Of a stretch of 64,000 bases of DNA, positions 8,732 through 17,361 are shown in pieces (positions within the stretch are counted from its first letter, which is position 1; each line of letters begins with the position of its first letter). This DNA comes from VRUE01 sp963706605 (GTDB lineage Bacteria > Actinomycetota > Thermoleophilia > Solirubrobacterales > 70-9): assembly GCA_963706605.1 (NCBI GenBank), contig OY970165.1, positions 1,240,001-1,304,000 on the forward strand. Direction: 5' to 3'. A program made the position numbers and the translations under genes. Below the pieces are notes generated by a model, which saw nothing but the letters and a program-made list of their open reading frames with translations, searched no databases and was not told the DNA's origin.

Positions 8732-8853
8732 GGAGGGACGGGGTGCCCCTCCTGCTTGCTGGGATTTTCGCCTCGGGGTTCGCGGCCGTCCCGAGGATGT
8801 GGTTGGCGCGAAAATCAGGACGCCGCTGCGCTGGAGGGGCACCCCGTCCCTCC
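8732..8853. repeat. Triple-nested palindrome (copy 2)
   Basis: This has the same architecture as the element at 4779-4893 but different sequence. Outer 21-bp arms 8732-8752 and 8833-8853 are perfect. Middle arms GATTTTCGC (8763-8771) and GCGAAAATC (8808-8816) are perfect. Inner arms CCTCGGG (8771-8777) and CCCGAGG (8790-8796) are perfect. It lies between two convergent genes, so it could act as a bidirectional transcription stop, although the arms are far longer than a usual terminator. Confidence 0.85.
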
Positions 8854-8861
8854 TTGACAGG

Positions 8862-9635
8862 TCAGGGGGCGGCGGCCTCGGCTAGGGCTAGCATCGGCTC
8901 TACCTTTGCTGAAGAGAGGCCGCGGACTACGACGGTGTCGAGGGCGGTGTAGGCGGCTAGGTACTTCTGGGCGGTGTTGCGGTCCGGGGCGGCTACGCCC
9001 ACGGTGCCAGTCGGCTCGTCGAGGCGGGCGAAGTGGTTGCGGTAGCCGTCGTGGAGGTCGCGGTAGAAGGACTCCTCCTTGGCGAGGCGGTCGGCGGCGT
9101 CGTCGCCGACAGCGGTGCGGACGTAGCCGAAGACGGGTGGGCACTCGCGGCTGGCCTCGCGGGCGCCGGCCTCGACCTGGAGGCGGGCGCGGGCGGCGAA
9201 CTCGGGGGTCATCCAGTTGAAGAAGGCGCCGTCGAACTCGGCGCCGGCGAGCGCGCACATCTTCGGCCCCATCGCGGCGAGCACGAGGCGCACGTCCGGC
9301 AGCTGTTCACGCAGCTCCAGCAGCGAGTCGCGCATCCGGGTTAGCGGCTTCTCCGAGAAGCCGGCGCCCACTCCAAGCCAGAGCCGCGCCGGGTCGAGTC
9401 CGAGTCGCTGGATGTCGGCGGCGATCATCTGCGGCGGGGTGCGGTCGAGGGCGATCACGGCGACGCCGAGGGCGATTTCCGGCGCGGCCGCGGCGAACTC
9501 GGCCAGCGTCTCCAGGCCCTTGGCGCCCGGATGGTCGTTCGACCAGACCGAGTCGTAGCCGAGCTCGGCGCAGCGAGCTGCGAGCGGTCGCGCCACCTCG
9601 GGATCGAGTCCCGCCGCGACTCCGAATCCCCTCAT
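8862..9635 (-). CDS. LLM-class F420-dependent oxidoreductase
   Basis: 257 residues. The TIM-barrel pattern of luciferase-like monooxygenases is visible: RPLAARCAELGYDSVWSNDH, IALGVAVIALDRTPP and LWLGVGAGFS. Family members use reduced F420 (common in actinobacteria) or flavin to reduce or oxidise small molecules. The ATG at 9635 overlaps the stop of the upstream RNA methyltransferase gene. Substrate unknown. Confidence 0.85.
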   Translation of the reverse strand: MRGFGVAAGLDPEVARPLAARCAELGYDSVWSNDHPGAKGLETLAEFAAAAPEIALGVAVIALDRTPPQMIAADIQRLGLDPARLWLGVGAGFSEKPLTRMRDSLLELREQLPDVRLVLAAMGPKMCALAGAEFDGAFFNWMTPEFAARARLQVEAGAREASRECPPVFGYVRTAVGDDAADRLAKEESFYRDLHDGYRNHFARLDEPTGTVGVAAPDRNTAQKYLAAYTALDTVVVRGLSSAKVEPMLALAEAAAP

Positions 9636-11017
9636 CAGGCGTCGCCGTCCCCCGGTGCGGGAGCGGGAGCGGCTTGGTCTCTCTCGAAGAGCGCCACGCA
9701 CTCGATGTGGGGGGTCTGGGGGAACATGTCCACCGGCCTCACGCGGCGCAGCCTATAGCCCGCCTCGACCAGTTGCGCCGCGTTCGGGGCCAGCGTGGTC
9801 GGGTTGCAGGAGACGTAAACGATCCGCTCTGCCTCGCACTCGAGCACCCGCCGCACGATCTTCTTCGAGAGGCCCGAGCGAGGCGGGTCGAGCAGGACGA
9901 CGTCCGGTTTGCCCGCCTCCTCGAGCAGCGGCCGAACCCCGGTGCGAGCGCTGCCGGTCATGAAGCGCGCGTTGGTGATCCCGTTGCGCTCGGCATTTCG
10001 CTCGGCGTCGGCGATCGCCTCGGGGACGATCTCCAGGCCCCAGACCTCGCCGGCCCGCGCCGCCATAGTCATCCCGATCGTGCCGATGCCGCAATAGAGG
10101 TCGAAGACCCGCTCGCCGCCGCTCAGGCCCGCGTACTCGGCGGCGACCGCGTAGAGCCGCTCGGCCATCTCGGTGTTGGTCTGGAAGAAGGCGTTGTGGG
10201 ACATCTCGAAGCTGAGGCCGCAGAGCTCCTCCCGCAGCCACTCCTCGCCGAGCACCCCTGTCGGACCATCGCTGCCACCCGAGCCGTCATCGACGACGGT
10301 GTGAAGGTCGACCGGGGGCTTGGGGAAGCGCTTCGGTGTGGTGACGAGGCGGGTCTGGATCTGGCCGCTGCGCCGTCCTTCTCGCACCACGAGATTGCAG
10401 AGGACGCCCGTTCCCGCCCGCCGCTCGTAGGGCGCGACCGCTTCCTCGCGAGCCCACTCGCGGACCTCGTTGCGCGCCGCGTTGCCGCGCTCGGAGGCGA
10501 GCATGCAGTCCTCGATGCCGACGATCAGGTCCCAGCGGCCCGGAGCGTGGAAGCCGAGCACGGTCTCGCCGTCTTTCTCACCGAAGGAGTATTCGAGCTT
10601 GTTGCGGTAGCGCCACTGCTCGGGCGCCGGCTCGATCTGCTCCAGCTCGAAGCCGTCGAGCCCGCCGATCCTGCGCAGCGCCTCGTCGACCTGCTCGCGC
10701 TTGTGGACGAGTTGACGCCCGTAGTCGAGGCCCTGCCATGGCGAGCCCGGGCAGGGCCCGCCTTCGTGCAGGCAGCGGTTGGGGACGCGGTCGGCGCCGC
10801 CTCGCAGCAGCTCGACCGCGCGCGCCTCGGCAAAGCGGCTCTTCGCCTTGGTGATCTCGGCCCGCACCAGGTCGCCGGGAAGGCCGCCGGCGACGAAGAC
10901 GACGTAGCCGCCGCTGCGGGCGACGCCCCGCCCGCCGAAGGCGAGCGAGTCGACCTCGACCTCGAGCAGCTCACCGCGCCGCGGCCGCGTCGCGGTATTG
11001 CCGGGCGCCTCGGTCAC
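9635..11017 (-). CDS. TRAM-domain RNA uracil-C5 methyltransferase (RlmD/RumA-like)
   Basis: 460 residues. An N-terminal TRAM/OB domain (residues 15-75) precedes a class I SAM methyltransferase core: FDLYCGIGTIG (SAM loop), LLDPPRSG, and YVSCNPTTL with the catalytic Cys. Such enzymes make m5U in 23S rRNA or tRNA. Which site is modified here is not decided by sequence. GTG start at 11017; the upstream small basic gene ends immediately before it. Confidence 0.88.
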   Translation of the reverse strand: MTEAPGNTATRPRRGELLEVEVDSLAFGGRGVARSGGYVVFVAGGLPGDLVRAEITKAKSRFAEARAVELLRGGADRVPNRCLHEGGPCPGSPWQGLDYGRQLVHKREQVDEALRRIGGLDGFELEQIEPAPEQWRYRNKLEYSFGEKDGETVLGFHAPGRWDLIVGIEDCMLASERGNAARNEVREWAREEAVAPYERRAGTGVLCNLVVREGRRSGQIQTRLVTTPKRFPKPPVDLHTVVDDGSGGSDGPTGVLGEEWLREELCGLSFEMSHNAFFQTNTEMAERLYAVAAEYAGLSGGERVFDLYCGIGTIGMTMAARAGEVWGLEIVPEAIADAERNAERNGITNARFMTGSARTGVRPLLEEAGKPDVVLLDPPRSGLSKKIVRRVLECEAERIVYVSCNPTTLAPNAAQLVEAGYRLRRVRPVDMFPQTPHIECVALFERDQAAPAPAPGDGDA

Positions 11018-11458
11018 CTAACCCAGTTTCTTGCGCGCGCGCCGTGCCGCCTGGGTCGCCTGTTTGCGCACAGGCGCGGTTCGTCCGTCGACCTCTTTGT
11101 GGGCCTGTTTGACCAGCCGCTCCAGCTCTTTCAAGAGGCTGTCGGTCTGCCGGCGGCCCCGCTTGATCAGGTCCGAGACCATCTTTTCGGCGTCGCCCCG
11201 GGTCATTCGCCCCCGCTTCACGGCGTCGTCGACGACCTCCTGAAGCCGGTCGCGGCTCAGCGTGACGCTGTGTTCGAGGCTCTCGCGGAACTGCTCGACG
11301 CTCTTGTCCAGCCCGGTGGTGCGGCCGCTGTTGCGGGACGCGGATTTTTTCGCCGTTTTTGATTTGGCGGCGGGTTTGCGAGCGGGGGCTTTTTTGGCGC
11401 GCGTCCCGGCTTTCGCTTTTTTCGTCGCTTTGCCGGTCGACTGTTTTTTCGCGGCCAT
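11018..11458 (-). CDS. Lys/Ala-rich protein with histone-like tail and helical C-terminus
   Basis: 146 residues. The first 45 are almost entirely Lys, Ala, Arg, Ser and Pro in a histone-H1-like pattern. Residues 50-125 are predicted long amphipathic helices (VEQFRESLEHSVTLSRDRL and onward), resembling phasin/poly-granule-associated proteins. It may bind DNA or polyanions. A ribosome site AGGAGA precedes the ATG. No enzyme motif is present. Confidence 0.7.
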   Translation of the reverse strand: MAAKKQSTGKATKKAKAGTRAKKAPARKPAAKSKTAKKSASRNSGRTTGLDKSVEQFRESLEHSVTLSRDRLQEVVDDAVKRGRMTRGDAEKMVSDLIKRGRRQTDSLLKELERLVKQAHKEVDGRTAPVRKQATQAARRARKKLG

Positions 11459-11503
11459 GTATCCAAGTCTCCTGTCTCGTTGCGGGATAGGTGTACGGAC
11501 TGA

Positions 11504-12340
11504 CTATGTCACTACCGTGGTTGCGGAGTTGCCAAACACCGCTTCGACCGGGGCATGGTCGGAAAGGCGCAGGGCAAGGCCATCCTCGCCGACCTCGCGC
11601 CGCTCCGGTGGCCACTGCCGGGGCGGCGCGATCAGCTCCAGTCCACGGGCGAGCAGATGGTCGATCGCCCGCGGTGTGGTCGGTGCTGAGAGGCCGAAGC
11701 GGTCGCCAAGCTCGGCGAAGACCTCGGGACTCTCGGCCGGCCGCAGGTTGAGGTCGCCGCCGAACAGCAGCGGCGCCTCGCTGGCCCACTCGCTCGCCGC
11801 GGCGGCGGCGCGCAGCACGTCCTCGGCGGCCAGCTCGGGCCGGTCGTTGGTGGCGTGCAGGTTGGCGACGCAGAGGCCCGAGGCCGTACGGGTGAAGGCC
11901 ATCGACCGGCGCTCCGGTCGTCCCTCGTGGATGGTCAGCTCACGTCGTTCCTCGATCGCTCCCAGCGTGCCCTTCGCACGGACCAGGGTCAGGTTGGAGC
12001 CGCCCTCGCCGGAGGCGATCAGGTCCGGGTTGAGGCGGGCGGCGAGGGCGCGCAGGGGGCCGAGCGAGTTGCGCGAGGTGAGCGCCCGGTGCGGCTCGGC
12101 TTCGCAGGCCGTCGCCAGCGGCGTGCGCCAGCGCAGCGGGCACTCCTGCAGCAGCGCCACGTCCCACTCGGCGCCCGCCAGCAGCTCGGCGAACTCACGC
12201 TCCAGGTCGCGGTTGACCTGAACGTGGGTCGGGTTGCGCTCGGCCACCCGCAGCAGCCGCGAGCGCCAGGTGAAGAGCGCCGGATCGGGCGGGAAATCGC
12301 GCCCATGGAAGAGGTTCCAGCCGATCGCGGTGAACTCCAT
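11504..12340 (-). CDS. Endonuclease/exonuclease/phosphatase family protein (cytoplasmic)
   Basis: 278 residues without a signal peptide. EEP landmarks are IGWNLFHGRDF near the start, VALLQEC (catalytic Glu), VANLHAT, LFGGDLN (Asp/Asn), RAIDHLLARG, and a final LSDHAPVEA (catalytic His). It is distinct from the secreted EEP at 849. Its ATG (12338-12340) shares two bases with the ATG of argF on the other strand (CATG), leaving no intergenic spacer. Confidence 0.82.
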   Translation of the reverse strand: MEFTAIGWNLFHGRDFPPDPALFTWRSRLLRVAERNPTHVQVNRDLEREFAELLAGAEWDVALLQECPLRWRTPLATACEAEPHRALTSRNSLGPLRALAARLNPDLIASGEGGSNLTLVRAKGTLGAIEERRELTIHEGRPERRSMAFTRTASGLCVANLHATNDRPELAAEDVLRAAAAASEWASEAPLLFGGDLNLRPAESPEVFAELGDRFGLSAPTTPRAIDHLLARGLELIAPPRQWPPERREVGEDGLALRLSDHAPVEAVFGNSATTVVT

Positions 12341-13244
12341 GCCCCGTAGTATCCGCGGCTTGAAGCGGGACTTCCTCACCGGTGAAGAGCTGGGGGCCTT
12401 CGAGCTCTCCGAGCTGCTCGACCTGGCGCTGGGGCTGAAATCCGGTCGGCGGTCAGGAGCGGGCGCCGGCGCCGCGGCGGGTCGCAGCATCGGGCTCGTC
12501 TTCGAAAAGCCCTCGACCCGGACCCGGATCTCCTTCGAGGTCGGGGTGGCCGAGCTGGGGGGGACGCCGATCGTCCTGCGCGGCGACGAACTGCAGCTCT
12601 CGCGCGGCGAGTCGATTGCCGACACGGGGCGGGTGCTCTCGCGCTACCTCGACGCGATCGTGATCCGCTCCGGATCTCACGACGCCGTCGCCGAGCTTGC
12701 CGCCGAGGCCGAGGTGCCCGTTATCAACGCGCTCACCCCCCGCCACCATCCCTGTCAGGCGCTTGCCGACCTGCTCACCCTTCGCGAGCGCTTCGGCGAC
12801 CTGCACGGCCTGCGGCTCGCCTATGTCGGCGACGGCAACAACGTCGCCCGCTCGCTGGCGATCGCCGCCGAGCTGGCCGGGGTCGAGCTGACGGTCGCCG
12901 CGCCCGACGGCTACCAGCTCGAGCAGGGCCACGGGGTGAGGCTGACCGAGGACCCCCGCCTCGCCGTCTCCGGCGCCGACGCGATCTACACCGACGTCTG
13001 GGTCAGCATGGGGGACGAGGAGGAGGCGGAGCGCCGCCGCGCCGACCTCGCCCCGTTCCGGGTCGACGCCGACCTGCTGGGGGCGGCGAAGGACAGCGCC
13101 GTCGTCCTGCACTGCCTGCCCGCCCATCCCGGCGAGGAGATCACCGCCGAGGTCCTCTACGGCCCGCGCTCCGCTGTCTGGGATCAGGCTGAGAACAGAC
13201 TTCACGCCCAGAAGGCGCTGCTCAGTACGCTGCTCGCCGAGTAG
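12339..13244 (+). CDS. argF: Ornithine carbamoyltransferase
   Basis: 301 residues. The carbamoyl-phosphate site FEKPSTRTRISFEVG (around residues 55-69), HPCQALADLLT and the ornithine/Cys loop HCLPAHPGEEI are all present. The enzyme makes citrulline in arginine biosynthesis, or works in the reverse direction in catabolism. ATG at 12339 is used, but TTG at 12360 (MKRDFL...) is a credible alternative because many OTCs begin at that point. No other arg gene is adjacent. Confidence 0.92.
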   Translation: MPRSIRGLKRDFLTGEELGAFELSELLDLALGLKSGRRSGAGAGAAAGRSIGLVFEKPSTRTRISFEVGVAELGGTPIVLRGDELQLSRGESIADTGRVLSRYLDAIVIRSGSHDAVAELAAEAEVPVINALTPRHHPCQALADLLTLRERFGDLHGLRLAYVGDGNNVARSLAIAAELAGVELTVAAPDGYQLEQGHGVRLTEDPRLAVSGADAIYTDVWVSMGDEEEAERRRADLAPFRVDADLLGAAKDSAVVLHCLPAHPGEEITAEVLYGPRSAVWDQAENRLHAQKALLSTLLAE

Positions 13245-13250
13245 GCACTC

Positions 13251-14042
13251 ATGTATCCGGAGATCCACCTCGGCCCGCTGACGCTCCAGACCTTTGGCCT
13301 GATGTTCGCGCTCGCCTTCCTCGCCGCCGGCGCCCTGATCGCAAAGCGGCTGAAGGAGATCGGCAAGCCGGCCGATTGGGCCTATGAGATGGCCTTCGCC
13401 GCCCTGATCGGCGGCATCGTCGGCTCCCGCGTCTATTTCGTGATCCAGAACTACGACAGCGTCAAGGACGACCTGCTCGGCAACCTCTTCTCCGGCTCGG
13501 GGCTGGTCTGGTACGGCGGCGCGATCGGCGGCGCCCTCGCCGTTCTGATCTGGGCCCAGTACCGCGACTTCCTCGGCTTCGTCCTGCTCGACCTGGCGGC
13601 GCCCGCCCTGGCGCTCGGCTACGCGATCGGTCGCTGTGGCTGCCAGCTCTCCGGCGACGGCGATTACGGCAAACCCTGGAACGGGCCCTGGGCGATGTCC
13701 TACCCCGACGGGACCGTGCCCACCGATCGCACCGTGCACCCGACCCCGATCTACGAGACGCTGGCGATGGGGCTGGGGGCGTGGATGCTCTGGCAGCTCC
13801 GCGACCGCTTCCGGGCTGGGGTGTTGTTCGCCGCCTACCTCGTCTATGCCGGGGCCGAGCGCTTCCTGGTCGAGTTCATCAGGCGCAACACCGACGTCGC
13901 GCTTGGGCTTACCTCCGCTCAGCTGGAGAGCCTTGCAATGATGGTCATCGGGGCGATCTGGATCTACGTGGTGAGGCAGCGGCATGGGACGATCTCCCGT
14001 GTTAACGCTTCGGCCACCACCGATCCGCAGCCGGCAGGTTAA
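13251..14042 (+). CDS. lgt: Prolipoprotein diacylglyceryl transferase
   Basis: 263 residues, about seven membrane segments. The Lgt signature region reads YAIGRCGCQLSGDGDYG, corresponding to the GRxGNFxNxExxG box of the family, and HPTPIYE follows. The enzyme transfers diacylglycerol from phosphatidylglycerol to lipobox cysteines, the first step of lipoprotein maturation. It starts 6 nt after argF. The Asn residues of the box are replaced by Cys/Ser, as in some actinobacterial members. Confidence 0.9.
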   Translation: MYPEIHLGPLTLQTFGLMFALAFLAAGALIAKRLKEIGKPADWAYEMAFAALIGGIVGSRVYFVIQNYDSVKDDLLGNLFSGSGLVWYGGAIGGALAVLIWAQYRDFLGFVLLDLAAPALALGYAIGRCGCQLSGDGDYGKPWNGPWAMSYPDGTVPTDRTVHPTPIYETLAMGLGAWMLWQLRDRFRAGVLFAAYLVYAGAERFLVEFIRRNTDVALGLTSAQLESLAMMVIGAIWIYVVRQRHGTISRVNASATTDPQPAG

Positions 14043-14110
14043 GTGGCGCCCTGAGATGTCGGCTAATCTTGCACAAATATTTTTCAGGTAAACGAGGGAG
14101 GCGAGCGGAA

Positions 14111-14956
14111 GTGGAAGCAGTGGAGACTGGAAGCGGAGGCGGTTCGTCCGCGGCGACGGTCGGTGAGCTGCTCGACCGGGCAGCCGAGACAATCGCCGCC
14201 GCCGGCTGCGACGAGCCACGCGCCGACGCCGAGGCCCTGGTTGCCGACGCGCTCGGGATCAGCGTCGAGGACCTGTCCCGCGATGGGTCAGGTGAGGCTT
14301 CGGCGGAGCTGATCGCCGCGGTCGAGGCCGCTGTCGCCCGCCGCGCCGACCACGAGCCGCTGGCCTACGTCCTCGGCCGCGCCCCCTTCCGTGACCTCGA
14401 GATCGCCGTCGACCCGCGCGTGCTGTGGCCGCGCCGGGAGACCGAGCTGCTGGTGCAGGTCGGCGCCGAACTGCCCGAGGGAGCCCGCGTGCACGAGGTC
14501 GGAACCGGCTCGGGCGCGATCGCCCTGGCCCTGATCTCCGAGCGCCCGGACCTGCGCGTCACCGCCTCGGATCTCTCGCCGGAAGCCGCCGAAGCCGCCC
14601 GCGAGAACGCCGAGCGGCTCGGGCTGGTGCTGGAGGTCAGCGTCGCCGAGGGGTTGCCCGAGGGTCTCGAAGACGTCGACCTCGTGATCGCCAACCTGCC
14701 CTACGTCACCGACGAGACGATCTACGACCGCTCACCGGAGATCCAGCGTGAGCCGCGAATTGCCGTCACCGGCGATTGCGGCGAGGACGGGCTCGGCGTG
14801 ATCCGCGGCCTGGTTGCCGAAACGCCGAGCGGCTGGCGGCTGGCACTCGAGCACGACACGCACCACGGGCCGACCATGCGGGAAATGCTGGGCGACGCGA
14901 CTACTATGCGCGACTACATGGGTGGTGAGCGGGTAACTGTCGGCGTCGCGCCTTGA
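14111..14956 (+). CDS. prmC: Release factor glutamine methyltransferase, PrmC-like
   Basis: 281 residues. An N-terminal helical domain (residues 15-85) and EPLAYVLGRAPF precede the SAM loop HEVGTGSGAIALAL. The substrate-binding NPPY box reads NLPY. PrmC methylates the Gln of the GGQ motif in release factors; NLPY still keeps the key Asn and aromatic residue. GTG at 14111 is preferred because GAGGGAGG lies about 10 nt upstream. The end overlaps the lysS start. Confidence 0.88.
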   Translation: MEAVETGSGGGSSAATVGELLDRAAETIAAAGCDEPRADAEALVADALGISVEDLSRDGSGEASAELIAAVEAAVARRADHEPLAYVLGRAPFRDLEIAVDPRVLWPRRETELLVQVGAELPEGARVHEVGTGSGAIALALISERPDLRVTASDLSPEAAEAARENAERLGLVLEVSVAEGLPEGLEDVDLVIANLPYVTDETIYDRSPEIQREPRIAVTGDCGEDGLGVIRGLVAETPSGWRLALEHDTHHGPTMREMLGDATTMRDYMGGERVTVGVAP

Positions 14957-16422
14957 GTGCGGCTGAGCGTCTTGCGAAGGTCGAGCGGCTGCGGTCCGAA
15001 GGGATCGACCCGTACCCCTTCTCCTTTCCGGACCGCAACGGGATCGCGGAGATCCACGCTGTGCACGACCCTGCCGAGTTGGGGGAGGGCGAGCACCGCG
15101 AGTTCTCCTACCGGATCGCGGGGCGGGTGACCGGGCAGCGCGGTCACGGCAAGACGACCTTCTTCGACGTCCGCGATCTCTCCGGCACGATCCAGGCATA
15201 CGCCCGCGTCGACGCGCTCGGGCAGGAGGTCTTCGACCGGGTCGAAGACCTCGACATCGGCGACCTGGTCGGCGTCGAGGGGGATCTCTACGTGACCAAA
15301 CGGGGTCAGCTGGCGATCGAGGTGCGCGAGTGCACCCTGCTGGCGAAGGCGTTGCGCGACCCGCCCGATCTCTTCCACGGCATCTCGGATCCGGAGGTCC
15401 GCTACCGCCAGCGCGAGCTCGACCTGATGGCGAACGAGCGCTCGCGGGAGATCTTCGCGATACGGGCCAAGGTGGTGAAGGCGATCCGCGACCACCTCGA
15501 CGAGCGCGGCTACGTCGAGATGGAAACGCCGATCCTGCAGCGGATGACCGGCGGCGCCGCGGCGCGGCCCTTCAAGACGCACCACAACGCGCTTGACCGT
15601 CACCTCTTCCTGCGCATCGCCACCGAGCTCTATCTGAAGAGGGCGATCGTCGGCGGCTTCGAGAACGTCTACGAGCTCGGCAAGTTCTTCCGCAACGAGG
15701 GCATGTCGCCGCAGCACAACCCGGAGTTCACGATGCTGGAGTGGTTCGTCAGCGGCGCCGACTACCACGGCGTCATGGATGTCGCCGAGGGGATCGTCTC
15801 CGGGGTCGCCGAACGAGTGCTCGGTACAACCAAGGTCGAGCGCGACGGCGAGACGATCGACCTGGCGCCGCCCTGGCCGCGGCTGCGGTTGCAGGACCTG
15901 CTGAAGGAAGAGACCGGCGTCGACATCACCAAGGCGAGCCGCGACGAGCTGGCCGAGATCGCCGGCGAGGACGCCGAGCCCGACGACGACTGGGCGGCGC
16001 TGGTCGACACGCTGCAGGGCAAGCTGGTCGAGCCGAAGCTGATCCAGCCGACCTTCATCATCGATCTGCCGCTGGCGATCTGGCCGCTGGTCAAGCCGGT
16101 TCCCGAGCACCCGCAGCTGCTGGCGGCGGCCTTCGACGGGATCGTCGCCGGGATGGAGATCACCGGCGGCGGCACCGACGTCAACGACCCGATCGAACAG
16201 CGACGTCATTTCGTCGAACAGCGCGAACGGCAGGAGTCTGGGGCGGAGGAGACGCCACACGAGCACGACGAGGAGTTCGTGCGGGCGCTGGAATACGGGA
16301 TGCTGACCGCGAGCGGCTCCGGCCTCGGCGTCGACCGGCTGATGATGATCCTCAGCGGCGCCAAGACGCTGCGCGACGTGATCCTCTTTCCCTCGATGCG
16401 CGAGCGCGCCGAGGGCAGCTAG
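14953..16422 (+). CDS. lysS: Lysine-tRNA ligase (class II)
   Basis: 489 residues. An N-terminal OB-fold anticodon-binding domain (residues 50-140, RIAGRVTGQRGHGKTTFFD) is followed by class II motifs 1-3: VEMETPILQ, FRNEGMSPQHNPEFTMLEW and SGLGVDRLMM. The TTG start at 14953 overlaps the prmC stop (TTGA), suggesting translational coupling. It converges on the CDF gene with only 6 bp between. Confidence 0.95.
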   Translation: MSAAERLAKVERLRSEGIDPYPFSFPDRNGIAEIHAVHDPAELGEGEHREFSYRIAGRVTGQRGHGKTTFFDVRDLSGTIQAYARVDALGQEVFDRVEDLDIGDLVGVEGDLYVTKRGQLAIEVRECTLLAKALRDPPDLFHGISDPEVRYRQRELDLMANERSREIFAIRAKVVKAIRDHLDERGYVEMETPILQRMTGGAAARPFKTHHNALDRHLFLRIATELYLKRAIVGGFENVYELGKFFRNEGMSPQHNPEFTMLEWFVSGADYHGVMDVAEGIVSGVAERVLGTTKVERDGETIDLAPPWPRLRLQDLLKEETGVDITKASRDELAEIAGEDAEPDDDWAALVDTLQGKLVEPKLIQPTFIIDLPLAIWPLVKPVPEHPQLLAAAFDGIVAGMEITGGGTDVNDPIEQRRHFVEQRERQESGAEETPHEHDEEFVRALEYGMLTASGSGLGVDRLMMILSGAKTLRDVILFPSMRERAEGS

Positions 16423-16428
16423 GCCTCC

Positions 16429-17331
16429 CTACCCCTCGATCTGCACGAGCCGCTTCGGTTCGTGCTCGACCTGGAGCGTGGTGTGGTGGACGCCGAACTC
16501 GCGCTCGATCAGCTCGGCCAGCTCGAGCCGGGCCCGGTGACAGTCGGCGTCCTGTTCGACGGTGACGTGGGCCGAGAGGGCCGGAAACTCGGAGGTGACC
16601 TCCCATACGTGCAGGTCGTGGACCTCGACCACCCCCGGCTGTTCGGCCATCCGTCTGCCGATCTGGTCCGGGTCGATCCCCTTCGGTGAGGCCTCGAGGA
16701 AGATCCGCCCCGATTCGCGCAGGAGGCCGACGGCCGAACGCAGCATCAGGCCGGCGACCAGCAGCGAGGCGATCGCGTCCGCCTGGTCGAAGCCGGTCAG
16801 CAGGATCACCGCGGCGGCGATCGCGGTGCCGATGAAGGCGAAAAGGTCGGTGAGCAGGTGCTGGAAGCTGCCCTCGACGTTGAGGCTCTGGCGGTTGGCG
16901 CGGGCGAGGACAGCGGTGGCGGTGAGGTTGACGACGATCCCGGCCAGGGCGACGACGAGGATCAGGGTGCCGTCGACGGTGGGGGGGTCGAACAGGCGCC
17001 GCACCGCCTCGATCGCGATGATCGCCGCCAGGACGAGGAGGGTGACCCCGTTCGCCTGGGCGGAGAGGATCTCGACCCGTTTGAGGCCGAAGGTCATTCG
17101 CCCTCCCGCGGGGCGGCCGGCGAGCCGGATGGCGACCAGCGAGAGGCCGATCGCCGCGGCATCGGTGAGCATGTGGGCGGCGTCGGAGAGCAGCGCCAGC
17201 GAGTTGGCGATGATCCCCGTCACCACCTCGGCCACCATGAAGCCGAGGATCAGCGCCAGCGCGACGCGCAGCTTGCCGCGGTCGGCGTCCGCCGAGGCGC
17301 CGTGGCTGTGGCCGGCATGTGAGTGGCTCAT
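16429..17331 (-). CDS. Cation diffusion facilitator (Zn/Co/Cd efflux)
   Basis: 300 residues with six membrane segments. The His-rich N-terminus (MSHSHAGHSHG) and LLSDAAHMLTDAAAIGLS (TM2 metal site HxxxD type) mark a CDF transporter. The C-terminal cytoplasmic domain (VHDLHVWEVTSEFPALSAHV) is the ferredoxin-like metal-sensing domain. It exports divalent metal in exchange for protons. A GGAGGAG box precedes the ATG. The SDR gene is 30 bp upstream. Confidence 0.92.
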   Translation of the reverse strand: MSHSHAGHSHGASADADRGKLRVALALILGFMVAEVVTGIIANSLALLSDAAHMLTDAAAIGLSLVAIRLAGRPAGGRMTFGLKRVEILSAQANGVTLLVLAAIIAIEAVRRLFDPPTVDGTLILVVALAGIVVNLTATAVLARANRQSLNVEGSFQHLLTDLFAFIGTAIAAAVILLTGFDQADAIASLLVAGLMLRSAVGLLRESGRIFLEASPKGIDPDQIGRRMAEQPGVVEVHDLHVWEVTSEFPALSAHVTVEQDADCHRARLELAELIEREFGVHHTTLQVEHEPKRLVQIEG

Positions 17332-17361
17332 CGCTCCTCCATCGATACCACGTCGGACGGT

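Noticed and set aside
14914..16266. A 450-residue open frame antisense to lysS
   Set aside because: It is a GC-codon-bias shadow: low complexity, no domain and no ribosome site, and lysS is complete on the other strand. The same holds for long antisense frames at 3190-4845, 6651-8105, 12453-14219 and 46418-47947.
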